Assembly (NCBI RefSeq): GCF_009708175.1
Contig: NZ_WMBB01000002.1
Coordinates: 434,001-498,000 of the forward strand
Length of the DNA stretch: 64,000 nucleotides
Direction of reading: 5' to 3'
Source of the DNA: Nocardia aurantiaca
GTDB taxonomy: Bacteria; Actinomycetota; Actinomycetes; Mycobacteriales; Mycobacteriaceae
In this document: one piece after another, positions 11,029 to 18,561 of the stretch
Layout of the letters: each line of letters begins with the position of its first letter
Numbering within the stretch: the first letter of the stretch is position 1
The notes under the pieces: generated by a model
Told to the model about the DNA's origin: nothing
Databases searched by the model: none
The model's input: only the letters and a program-made list of their open reading frames with translations
Made by a program: the position numbers and the translations under genes

Positions 11029-11237
11029 CTGGCTGTTGCCCGGTGTGTGGGTGGTTGATCTTTCATCGAGCGCGAGTTCCGGATACCCTCGCGTTCGAGG
11101 CGCGCGGTGATGCTTTGCACCGTGGCTCCATCGTCAATGGAGGCATACTTGGTGGCCGCAACGGCGCACGCCGCGAACCACATTGACGCGCCGCCGATTC
11201 CGGCTCCGAGTAGGAAGAAGAGAAGTTCGCCGGGCAT
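11025..11237 (-). CDS. Small single-span membrane protein
   Basis: A 70-aa protein. One hydrophobic segment (LLFFLLGAGIGGASMWFAACAV region, about residues 5-29) is followed by a polar tail (ASIDDGATVQSITARLEREG...). I start it at ATG 11237 because AGAGGTGG is four bases upstream; a GTG at 11243 is also in frame. No family is recognised. It leads a two-gene unit with the 66-aa protein and points away from the XRE-TPR regulator gene, with ~250 bases of shared upstream region. It could be a membrane anchor, or a secreted peptide precursor if the hydrophobic segment is cleaved. Confidence 0.6.
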   Translation of the reverse strand: MPGELLFFLLGAGIGGASMWFAACAVAATKYASIDDGATVQSITARLEREGIRNSRSMKDQPPTHRATAR

Positions 11238-11484
11238 GACCACCTCTTGTCGTCCGTTTGGTTCGACGGGTCCTCTTCAAACGTTAAACACAGAAAAATT
11301 GTGGTGCAATAAGAAAAATCCATGTTCCATACTGTGCGCCGTAAGCTCGTCCGGTCTGGAATCCTTGTCGGCAGATCCCCCCTCTGGATGGAAAGGGCGG
11401 AAGGAGAAGGGCATGGTAGACATCGGCGAAACAAGCGGGCGGTGACGGCCGGGAAAGCCGATCAGGCAGAAGGAGTTTGACCCG

Positions 11485-12720
11485 GTGGCCGAAAGTACCC
11501 TTGGGGCACGGGTAGCGGAGTTGCGCCGGCGGCGGGGACTATCGCAGAAAGAGTTGGGAGCGGCGATTCGGCGCTCGGAAAGCTGGGTGTCGCAGGTCGA
11601 GCGAGATGTGCTGCCTGTTGAGCGACTGTCCGTTCTGCAAAGACTGGCGGACGTGCTCGGTGTGGCGGTGCGTGACCTGCGCCCGGAGGCTGCCGAACCG
11701 ATGGCCGCGGACCGCGGCGACGGGCATCGGCCCGGCTCGGCGGTTTTCGAGCAGCTACGGCTGCTGCTCACCGGACATCCCGCACTGGAGCAGCTCTTCG
11801 GAGACGAGGCCGATCGCGAGTCGGCCGCGAAATTGCCGGAGCTGCGAGAGCGCGTGGACCTGGCCTGGCAGTTGGCGCACGAGTCCCGGCTGGTCGAGGT
11901 GGGCAGCACGCTGCTGGAACTGATTCCGGATCTCGAGCACGCCGCGCGCGCGAACGCCACGCGGCGGCCGGAGGTGCTGACCCTGCTCTCGCGCGCCTAT
12001 CAGGTGGCCGCGACCGCGTTCACCCGCCAGGAAGAGGTCGATGCGGCGTGGGTGGCGGCCGATCGCGCGCTGTCCGCGGCCGAGGAGTCCGGTGACGCGC
12101 TCAGCGTGGTGGCCGGAACCTACCGCATGGCACAGGCATTCCTGCGCCTGCAGCGGCTGGAACAGGCCGAGCAGGCGGCGCGGGTGTCGGTGGCGGCGCT
12201 GGCCGCGCAGGTGGAGGCCGAGCAGCCGCGTCCGGAAGTGCTGTCGCTCTACGGATCTCTGCAGCTCATGCTGGCGGTGATCGCCGCGACGGATGGGAAT
12301 CGCACGGCGGCCCGCGCCGGGCTGGCGGCGGCGCGCACCGCGGCCGACCAGCTTGGCGAGGGCCGCAACGATTTCGACACCGAGTTCGGACCGACCGGGG
12401 TCGCCGTGCACGCGGTGGCGGTGGCCGTCGAACTGGGTGACGCGGGCGAGGCGCTCGATACCGCGCGTACCGTCGATGCCTCGACCCTGTCTCCGGACCG
12501 GCAGGCCCGCTTCCTGGTCGACGTGGCCCGCGCGCACGCGCAGCGGCGGCAGGCGACCGAAGCCTTGGAGGCGTTGCTCCATGCCGAGCGACTAACCCCG
12601 GAACTGGTGCACACCGATCATCGAGCCCGTGCGGTGGTGCGGGATCTGCTGCAATTCGCCGGTCGCCGACCGGCCGACGAGTTACGGGAGTTGGCGGGCC
12701 GCGCCGCGGTCACCCCCTGA
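11485..12720 (+). CDS. XRE-family regulator with C-terminal TPR-like helical repeats
   Basis: A 411-aa protein. Residues ~7-62 are an XRE helix-turn-helix (LGARVAELRRRRGLSQKELG...SESWVSQVERD). The rest is all-helical with TPR-like pairs, for example the stretch around LSRAYQVAATAF and later LDTARTVDASTLSPDRQARFLVDVARAHAQ. The end HTDHRARAVVRDLLQ is typical of a very common actinobacterial regulator type. GTG start with GAAGGAG nine bases upstream. TPR domains of this kind often bind a partner protein or peptide. The divergent micro-gene pair (10828-11237) is the obvious candidate target or partner, but this is inference. Confidence 0.85.
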   Translation: MAESTLGARVAELRRRRGLSQKELGAAIRRSESWVSQVERDVLPVERLSVLQRLADVLGVAVRDLRPEAAEPMAADRGDGHRPGSAVFEQLRLLLTGHPALEQLFGDEADRESAAKLPELRERVDLAWQLAHESRLVEVGSTLLELIPDLEHAARANATRRPEVLTLLSRAYQVAATAFTRQEEVDAAWVAADRALSAAEESGDALSVVAGTYRMAQAFLRLQRLEQAEQAARVSVAALAAQVEAEQPRPEVLSLYGSLQLMLAVIAATDGNRTAARAGLAAARTAADQLGEGRNDFDTEFGPTGVAVHAVAVAVELGDAGEALDTARTVDASTLSPDRQARFLVDVARAHAQRRQATEALEALLHAERLTPELVHTDHRARAVVRDLLQFAGRRPADELRELAGRAAVTP

Positions 12721-12737
12721 GCGCGGGCGGTCGCCGG

Positions 12738-14090
12738 TCAGCGAATACCCGGTGTGCGCGGGTCGGGTCCGACGCATGCCACCAGCAGGCAGCCCGGCGG
12801 GGCGTCGCTGAACGGCGGCGCGAGCGGAAGGTTCAGACAGGACGCCACGGTGCAGCCCGGATACGCGTCCGCACCGAGGCCGAAGACCGCCAGCGCGATA
12901 TCGTTGTCGACGAAGGATCGGTAGTCGACCGATAGCGGCGCCTCCACATAAGGGCCCGGATCGGGAATCGGGTTGTCGTTCAACGCCGCCAGCAGACGGC
13001 GGAAGAACTCGTGCGACGGCTCGCCGACGTACTGGAGTTGGCCGCTGAGACCCTGCGTGGTGTGGACGCCGAAGACGCCGGTCCACACCACCATGAGATC
13101 CAGGCTGGGCACCACGAATACGTGCTGCAGGCCGAGCCCGGACATGGAATAGGTGTCGGCGGGCAGGAATTCGGGATTTTCCGCACAACCCGGGCCGGTC
13201 CAGAACAGGTATCCATAGCAGGGGTTGGCGTTCGACCCGGTGGCGGCGCGTTTCAGGTAGTCATCCGAAATTATGGTGCGCCCGTTCCATTTTCCGTGTT
13301 CGGCGACCAGCATCCCCAGCCGGGCAAGATCGGCGGGTGGGATGAACAGATGCGCATAGCCGTAGGTGTGGCCCGACCGGTCCCGTGCCCAATAGTAGTC
13401 GCCGCGCTGAATTCCGAGGGGGCCGAACAGTTCCCGCTGCGCGAATTGCTGCAGCGGCTCGCCGACGGCCAATTCGATCACATAGGACAGCAGGTCCACA
13501 TTCCGCTGACTGTATTGGAAGGTGGTGCCCGGCGGATCCTCGAAGGGCACGCCAAGCGCCTGCACCGCACTGAACGGATCGATCGGGACGACGCCCGTAA
13601 TGCCTTCGGTGACAGCGCCGACGCGCAGGCCGGAGGTCTCCTGGAGCAGATTCTCCACCGTGATGGCGCGATGCTCGGCATCGCCGATACCGGGCGGGAG
13701 AATGCGGTCGAGGGGTGCGTCGATATCGAGTTTCCCTTGATCCCAGGCAATTCCGGCGAGCAAGGAGACGATGCTCTTGGTGACACTCCAGACATTCCAA
13801 GGCACCGCATCGGTTTCGGTATTCGTCGGGCCGGTGCCGATCAGGCAGTTGTGCCGAAACACTTGCACGTTCAAGCGGTTTCGGGAGGCGGCGAAGTCCA
13901 GGGCGGCGGCCAGCAGACCGGAGTCGACGCCGGTGTCCTCGGGCGCGGCGCGCTGGAATTCCCGCCCGGCGGGTTCGGCGCAGCGCGGCCGATTCGGCAT
14001 GGCCCCGGCGATACCGCCGCCGATGATCATGCTGCCTGCCGTCAGGACCGCCGCAATCGCGCCGGCCAACCCCCTGCGCATACGCCGCAT
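12738..14090 (-). CDS. Exported serine hydrolase (class C beta-lactamase fold)
   Basis: A 450-aa protein with a Sec-type signal (MRRMRRGLAGAIAAVLTAGS...GAMP, cleavage near 30). The serine-hydrolase fold carries the nucleophile motif S102-V-T-K105 and a YSQ element (TTFQYSQRNVDLLSY) at the position of the class C Tyr-x-Asn motif, with Q instead of the usual N at the third position. The KTG-type box is unclear; HTTQGLSG is the nearest candidate. The tail after ~400 is Cys/Pro-rich and family-specific. Likely an esterase, DD-peptidase or amidase outside the membrane; true beta-lactamase activity is unlikely. It is convergent with the XRE gene. Confidence 0.8.
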   Translation of the reverse strand: MRRMRRGLAGAIAAVLTAGSMIIGGGIAGAMPNRPRCAEPAGREFQRAAPEDTGVDSGLLAAALDFAASRNRLNVQVFRHNCLIGTGPTNTETDAVPWNVWSVTKSIVSLLAGIAWDQGKLDIDAPLDRILPPGIGDAEHRAITVENLLQETSGLRVGAVTEGITGVVPIDPFSAVQALGVPFEDPPGTTFQYSQRNVDLLSYVIELAVGEPLQQFAQRELFGPLGIQRGDYYWARDRSGHTYGYAHLFIPPADLARLGMLVAEHGKWNGRTIISDDYLKRAATGSNANPCYGYLFWTGPGCAENPEFLPADTYSMSGLGLQHVFVVPSLDLMVVWTGVFGVHTTQGLSGQLQYVGEPSHEFFRRLLAALNDNPIPDPGPYVEAPLSVDYRSFVDNDIALAVFGLGADAYPGCTVASCLNLPLAPPFSDAPPGCLLVACVGPDPRTPGIR

Positions 14091-14401
14091 GCGCTCAGAC
14101 TAACCCGGAAAGTTGAAGCCGACGCCCAACAAGCGCCTCTCGGCGAGTGGTCGCTCGTAGCGACGAAGGGTGCGGCCCGGGGCTGTTCCGACGCCGGCAA
14201 GGGGATCAACCGGGGGCCTGCCGGATCTATTCCAGACCCGCCTCTGTGATCTGGGCAACGGTCCAGATTAGTGTCCGCGATCACCCGGCACGCGGCGTCG
14301 GCTCGGACCGCCTTCCGCAGTGCGGGGCCCTTTCGATGGATAGCTCTGCTATCTAAAATGGTTCTCGAAGCGCAAGCCGGGCGTGGGCACGAGGAGGTTC
14401 G
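14091..14401. other. Divergent control region between serine hydrolase and MerR gene
   Basis: No gene seen. The stretch contains two inverted repeats besides the MerR operator: GTCGCT-CGT-AGCGAC near 14149-14163 and ATCTGG-N8-CCAGAT at 14249-14268. The latter lies midway between the two starts and could be bound by a regulator of either gene. Confidence 0.45.
14339..14353. promoter_or_regulatory. Likely MerR autoregulatory operator
   Basis: GATAGC-TCT-GCTATC is a perfect inverted repeat lying about 48 bases before the merR-type gene start, next to a TCTAAAAT that could be a -10 element. MerR regulators bind such palindromes in their own promoters. Confidence 0.55.
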
Positions 14402-15046
14402 ATGCGAATCGGGGAGCTGAGCAAGGCCAGTGGCGTGTCCACCCCGACGATCAAGTTCTACCTGCGGGAAGGCCTGCTGCCCAAGGGCGAGGCGACCGGC
14501 CGTAACCAGGCGCGGTACGACGACGCGCACCTGCGCCGGCTCCGGCTCGTCCGGGCGCTCCTCGAGGTCGGCGGGCTCTCCATCGCATCGGCGCGCGATG
14601 TGATCGCGGCCCTGGATGATTCGGACCTCGGCGCGCACAAGATCCTCGGTGTCGCCCAGCACACCGCCGCCCGCAGCATCGCTTTCTGCGATGAGGAGTC
14701 GCGGACCGCCGCCGTCGCGGCGGTGCGGGCCATGCTCGACCGCCTGGGCTGGCGGGTCGGACGGGACGATCCAGCCGTGTTCGCGGCCGCCGAAGTGGTG
14801 GGCGCGATCCGGCAACTCGGCCACGGCGAACTCGTGGATCGGCTCGACGACTACGCGCGCACCCTGGAGCCGATCGCCGACCTCGATATGGCCGCGGTGA
14901 CCTCGCGCGGCGATATCGACGGCATGGCCGAGGCCGTCGTGGTCGGAAACGTGCTCGGCGACGAGCTCATCGCGGCACTGCGGCATCTCGCGCAGGGCGA
15001 TCGTTCGGCCGAATTGTTCGGTCGCCGCCCAGAATCGAATCGGTGA
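14402..15046 (+). CDS. MerR-family transcriptional regulator
   Basis: A 214-aa protein. The winged HTH is at residues 1-70, starting MRIGELSKASGVSTPTIKFY with the family's LREGLLPKGE and ARYDDAHLRRL. The C-terminal ~130 residues are helical and contain a single Cys (AFCDEE), so it is not an obvious metal sensor. The effector is unknown. The ATG has GAGGAGG just upstream. Its last 80 bases overlap the convergent TetR gene (14967-15617), an unusual degree of antisense overlap. Confidence 0.88.
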   Translation: MRIGELSKASGVSTPTIKFYLREGLLPKGEATGRNQARYDDAHLRRLRLVRALLEVGGLSIASARDVIAALDDSDLGAHKILGVAQHTAARSIAFCDEESRTAAVAAVRAMLDRLGWRVGRDDPAVFAAAEVVGAIRQLGHGELVDRLDDYARTLEPIADLDMAAVTSRGDIDGMAEAVVVGNVLGDELIAALRHLAQGDRSAELFGRRPESNR

Positions 15047-15617
15047 GCCGCTCGGCCAGCGCGTCGTCCAGCGGTGCGTGGCCGAGGATGAAGCGATACC
15101 AGAACACGCCGTAGAACTGGTCGACCATGAGGTCCAGGTCGGCATCGGCGGGCAATTCCCCGCGCTGCTGCCCGCGGGCCAGGACGGCGCGCACGGCCTC
15201 CCGGCGCTGGGCGGTGAAGGTCGCCAGCAATTCCGCCAGATGCGGATCGTGGGCCGCCTCGCGTACCAGGGTGCGCAGTGCGGGCGCGGTCGAACTGCTC
15301 TGCGCGCCACGGAAAGTCGCTTCGGCGATGGTGCGAAGATCGGCGCGCACCGAGCCGCTGTCGGGCGTCGGCACCTCGAGCGCCGACCGTTCGGTCAGCG
15401 CGTCCAGGAGAACCGCGCCCTTGGACGGCCACCACCGGTACACGGTCTGCTTCCCGACCCCGGCCGCCCGCGCGATGGCGTCGATGGTAACCGGCGCGCC
15501 CTCGGATTCGCCGAGCAGCCGCAGCGAGGCCTCCAGGATGGCCTGGCGGGTGGCCTCGTTGCGGCGTCGGCCGGTGTGCGGTCGCACCGGATTGGGCTGT
15601 GCCGCCGCGGCTTCCAT
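14967..15617 (-). CDS. TetR-family regulator of the adjacent SDR gene
   Basis: A 216-aa repressor-type protein. The HTH lies at ~18-65 (NEATRQAILEASLRLLGE...VTIDAIARAAGVGKQTVYRWW). The C-terminal ligand domain resembles TetR_C members that end with a helix containing a DQFYGVFWYRF-like segment. Start ATG 15617 is chosen for the near-ideal AGGAGGTGG upstream. The gene diverges from an SDR gene across 119 bases that carry repeated GTCGAGACT elements, the likely operator. The 3' end runs 80 bases into the convergent MerR gene. Confidence 0.9.
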   Translation of the reverse strand: MEAAAAQPNPVRPHTGRRRNEATRQAILEASLRLLGESEGAPVTIDAIARAAGVGKQTVYRWWPSKGAVLLDALTERSALEVPTPDSGSVRADLRTIAEATFRGAQSSSTAPALRTLVREAAHDPHLAELLATFTAQRREAVRAVLARGQQRGELPADADLDLMVDQFYGVFWYRFILGHAPLDDALAERLTDSILGGDRTIRPNDRPARDAAVPR

Positions 15618-15650
15618 GATCCACCTCCTGTGATGCAACTCACTCGCTTT

Positions 15651-15689
15651 GTCGAGACTAAACGTCTCGTCGGCAATGTTGTCGAGACT
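15651..15689. promoter_or_regulatory. TetR operator region (repeated GTCGAGACT)
   Basis: GTCGAGACT occurs at 15651-15659 and again at 15681-15689. The first copy also forms a perfect palindrome CGAGAC-TAAAC-GTCTCG (15653-15669). The 30-base spacing of the direct copies puts them on one face of the helix. The location between the divergent TetR and SDR genes supports an operator. Confidence 0.65.
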
Positions 15690-15736
15690 GTCAGTTCCGT
15701 AAGAATAGCCGGACAGCGACAGAGAGGGTTCCGACA

Positions 15737-16462
15737 ATGACCACAACACCGCGCGTCGTCATCATGGGTGGCAGCTCCGGCATCGGCGAGGCCACCGCCG
15801 CGGCCTTCGCGGCAGACGGCGCCGAGGTAGTCATCACCGGCCGCGGCCGGGACAAGCTGGACGCGGCAATCGCCCGCATCGGCGGCAAGACCGCCGGCTA
15901 CGCCCTGGACGCCACCAGCCAGACCGACATCGACGCCTTCTTCGCCCAGGCCGGGACCATCGACCACCTGGTCATCTCGGTGAGCGGCTCGGCCGGCAGC
16001 GGTCCCTTCGCCGAACTCGACCTGGACCAGCTGGCAGCCGGTTTCGACGGCAAGTTCTGGCCGCAGGTGCGCATCCTGAAAGCCGCGCTCCCGCACCTGG
16101 ATACGCGGGGCTCTGTCACCCTGGTGACCGCCGGCTCGTCCCGATCGGCCTTTCCCGGCACCGCGGGCCTGGCCGCGATCAACGGCGCGCTCGACGCCAT
16201 GGTGCCGCCGCTCGCCGTCGAACTCGCCCCGCTGCGCATCAATGCCATCTCACCGGGCGTCATCGACACCCCGTGGTGGGACCGGGTGCCCGAGGCCCAG
16301 CGCACCGCCCTGTTCGACGGCCTGGTGGCGACCACTCCGGTCGGCCGCGTCGGCCGCCCCGAGGACATCGCCCGCGCCATTCACATGCTGGCCACCAACG
16401 GGTTCATCACCGGCGTCGTGCTCGACGCCAATGGCGGCACCAGTCTCGCGACGGGTCGCTGA
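15737..16462 (+). CDS. Atypical short-chain dehydrogenase lacking the YxxxK pair
   Basis: A 241-aa protein with a clear SDR fold: cofactor motif GGSSGIGEATAAAF at residues 11-24, an arginine after strand 2 (VVITGRGR) suggesting NADP(H), and the PG motif INAISPGVIDTPWW. Where SDRs have S..YxxxK, this one has LVTAGSSRS and then GTAGLAAINGAL, with no Tyr or Lys at the catalytic positions. It therefore may not be a classical oxidoreductase, or may use other residues. Start ATG 15737 has AGAGAGGG upstream. It is controlled, most likely, by the divergent TetR. Confidence 0.82.
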   Translation: MTTTPRVVIMGGSSGIGEATAAAFAADGAEVVITGRGRDKLDAAIARIGGKTAGYALDATSQTDIDAFFAQAGTIDHLVISVSGSAGSGPFAELDLDQLAAGFDGKFWPQVRILKAALPHLDTRGSVTLVTAGSSRSAFPGTAGLAAINGALDAMVPPLAVELAPLRINAISPGVIDTPWWDRVPEAQRTALFDGLVATTPVGRVGRPEDIARAIHMLATNGFITGVVLDANGGTSLATGR

Positions 16463-16483
16463 CCGGTCAGTAGTTTGGTCGTC

Positions 16484-17644
16484 ATGCTCGAAAGCTCCGC
16501 CGCCACACCGGAAACCACCACACCACGCCGGGCCACCTGGTTCGAATGCTTCGGGGATCTGGTGTTCGCGGCGGCGGTCGGGCAGATCACGCATCGGGTG
16601 GGCGCGCACCCCGATGCCGGATCGGTGGCCGCGGCGGCCGGACTGTTCGTGCCGCTGTGGTGGGCGTGGGTCCTGTACGCGGTGCACGCCAATCGGGCCG
16701 ATCGGGATACACCCGCCCACCGCTTGCTCACCAGTTTCGGGCTGACGGGCATCGTCGGCATGGCGGTGTTCGCCGGCGCGGTCGGCCAGAGCCGGGGCGT
16801 GGACGCCGGATTCGTCCTCGCGTACCTGGTGGCGCGAGCCGGTGTCGCCCTGCTGTATGCCTGGGACTCCCAGCGCAATCCGGCACTGAAGGACGTATTC
16901 CGTTCTTTCACACTGGGTTCGGCCGTGAGTGCGGTGTGCTGGCTCGGCGGCCTCGCCTTCGACGCGCGCCCGCTGCGCTACGGCGCCTGGGCGCTCGCCA
17001 TGCTCATGGAGCTGGCCCTGCCGCTGGTGGTGACCCGGCGGCTGGCCCGCGTCGAGCAGGAGACCGACCATCTGCGAGAACGCTTCGGGCTCTTTACCAT
17101 TGTGATCCTGGGCGAGTCCGTGCTGGGTTTCACCAATGGTTTGGCGGTCGTGCACACCGCCGGCTGGGCGGCGGTGACCGCGGCCGCCGCCTTCGCGCTC
17201 ACCGTGGGCCTGTGGTGGTCCTACTTCAATGGCAGCGGGATGCGCCCTGGGACGCACGCCGAATTGGCGCGCACCGGAAAACTCCTGCACCTCTACACCT
17301 TCGGGCACCTGCCGCTGCTGCTCGGTCTCGCCTTGACCGGGGCATCCATGGGCATCGCGGTGACCGGCGGCGGCTCGCATCCGAACGCCACCGCCGCGGA
17401 CTGCATCGTCGGTGGCGTGATCGTCTACCTGGTCTCGGTAGCGCTGACCCGTGCTGCCTTCACCGGAATTCGCGAGCCCGTCGTGGTGATCCGGCTGCTC
17501 ACCGCCGTGCTGGCGGCCGCGTTGCTGCCGTTCGCCACGCACATTCCGGTGGCCGGACTGCTGACCGTGCTGGCAGCGCTGGTCATCGGCTCGGTGATCG
17601 TGGAGACTCCGGCGCAGCGCCGTCGATTGGCGGGATCGGACTGA
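16484..17644 (+). CDS. LtrA family membrane protein (second copy)
   Basis: A 386-aa polytopic protein of the LtrA family. The N-terminal motif is TWFECFGDLVFAAAVGQITH, the tandem-aromatic PLWWAWVLYAVHA follows, and the mid-protein LRERFGLFTIVILGESVLG is the second hallmark. About ten hydrophobic segments. I use ATG 16484; a TTG at 16475 is in frame. It follows the SDR gene by only 21 bases and is probably cotranscribed with it. It is clearly diverged from the copy at 4710-5918. Function unknown. Confidence 0.85.
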   Translation: MLESSAATPETTTPRRATWFECFGDLVFAAAVGQITHRVGAHPDAGSVAAAAGLFVPLWWAWVLYAVHANRADRDTPAHRLLTSFGLTGIVGMAVFAGAVGQSRGVDAGFVLAYLVARAGVALLYAWDSQRNPALKDVFRSFTLGSAVSAVCWLGGLAFDARPLRYGAWALAMLMELALPLVVTRRLARVEQETDHLRERFGLFTIVILGESVLGFTNGLAVVHTAGWAAVTAAAAFALTVGLWWSYFNGSGMRPGTHAELARTGKLLHLYTFGHLPLLLGLALTGASMGIAVTGGGSHPNATAADCIVGGVIVYLVSVALTRAAFTGIREPVVVIRLLTAVLAAALLPFATHIPVAGLLTVLAALVIGSVIVETPAQRRRLAGSD

Positions 17645-17662
17645 ATCAGCGCGCGCCGCAGT

Positions 17663-18406
17663 CTATTTCCCCGCTCTGCGACTGCGCCGCAACTCGAGCC
17701 CATCCAGGATGAGCCCTAACTCCGCGTCGAAGAAATCATCTCGGGACTGTGCGGCGTCGGCGTCACGGTAGAAGTCATAGCGTTTGGCGACGTGCGGGTA
17801 GTTCTGCGCCGCCTGTTCGGCCATGGACATCATCGTGGTGAACCACTCCTGCTCGCTCATCCCGCTGCGGGCGACGGAGGTGAGCATGGCGGTCTCGGTG
17901 CTGGTGGAGCCGAGTACGTAGGCCCAGATGGCATTGGAGGCCCGGTCGGCGTCGAGGTCGTCGAATCCGGCGGCCTCGAGAATGGCGAGCATGGTGTCGG
18001 ACATGCGCATGAGGTTCGGGCCGAGGTAGGCGAGTCCAGCTCCGGTCATGGCGGTGCTGATCCAGGGGTGGCGGAGCACCGTCGCGCGCAGGTCCTTGCC
18101 GAGGGCCAGCAGGTCGGTGCGCCAGTTCGCCGCCACGATGGTGGCGGGCAGGCCGACATCGCCGAACGCCGCGTCGATCACCAACTCGAGGATCTCGTCC
18201 TTGTTGGTGACGTGGGTGTACAGCGAGGTGGCTCCGACATTGAGGCGGCCGCCGAGCCGTCGCATGCTGAGGGCGTCATATCCCTCGGTGTCGAGGAGGG
18301 CGAGCGCCTCGGCCACGATCTGCTCCCGGCTCAGTGCGGGCTGATCCCGCCGCTGCCGTTCCGGGCGGGTCCATACCGACGAGAACTGGTGCGCTTTCGC
18401 CGCCAT
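17663..18406 (-). CDS. TetR-family regulator of the adjacent MFS exporter
   Basis: A 247-aa regulator of the tetracycline-repressor type: HTH at about 25-70 (LSREQIVAEALALLDTEGYDALSMRRLGGRLNVGATSLYTHV) and a long TetR_C_1-like ligand domain. The start at 18406 has AAGGAGG seven bases upstream; the frame is open to 18595, but that region is promoter. It diverges from a 14-TM MFS exporter over 155 bases with two strong palindromes. The likely role is drug- or ligand-relieved repression of the exporter and itself. Confidence 0.9.
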   Translation of the reverse strand: MAAKAHQFSSVWTRPERQRRDQPALSREQIVAEALALLDTEGYDALSMRRLGGRLNVGATSLYTHVTNKDEILELVIDAAFGDVGLPATIVAANWRTDLLALGKDLRATVLRHPWISTAMTGAGLAYLGPNLMRMSDTMLAILEAAGFDDLDADRASNAIWAYVLGSTSTETAMLTSVARSGMSEQEWFTTMMSMAEQAAQNYPHVAKRYDFYRDADAAQSRDDFFDAELGLILDGLELRRSRRAGK

Positions 18407-18466
18407 GGCTTTTCCTCCTTCGTCCGCGGACAAGCATAACCCCCAGCCAGAACGCCGTTCGTCTCG

Positions 18467-18500
18467 CCGTACACCGTTCCCTATTGCGAACAGTGTACGG
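18467..18500. promoter_or_regulatory. TetR operator 1 (34-base inverted repeat)
   Basis: Arms CCGTACACCGTTC and GAACAGTGTACGG, 13 bases with one mismatch, are separated by eight bases. The element sits between the divergent TetR and MFS genes. Confidence 0.75.
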
Positions 18501-18523
18501 AGGCCGTACGGTGTTCGATATCG

Positions 18524-18538
18524 CCGCACAGTGTGCGG
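18524..18538. promoter_or_regulatory. TetR operator 2 (CCGCACA-G-TGTGCGG)
   Basis: A perfect 7-base palindrome 24 bases before the MFS start. It shares the GCAC/GTGC character of operator 1, and a related half (CCGTACGGTGTTC, 18504-18516) lies between the two, so several repressor dimers may bind. Confidence 0.6.
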
Positions 18539-18561
18539 AAGACCTTCTCGAGGGAACCGAA

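Noticed and set aside
12738..14090. Antibiotic-resistance beta-lactamase
   Set aside because: The SxxK hydrolase fold is there, but the Tyr-x-Asn motif reads YSQ and a KTG box is unclear; a general exported esterase or peptidase is more likely.
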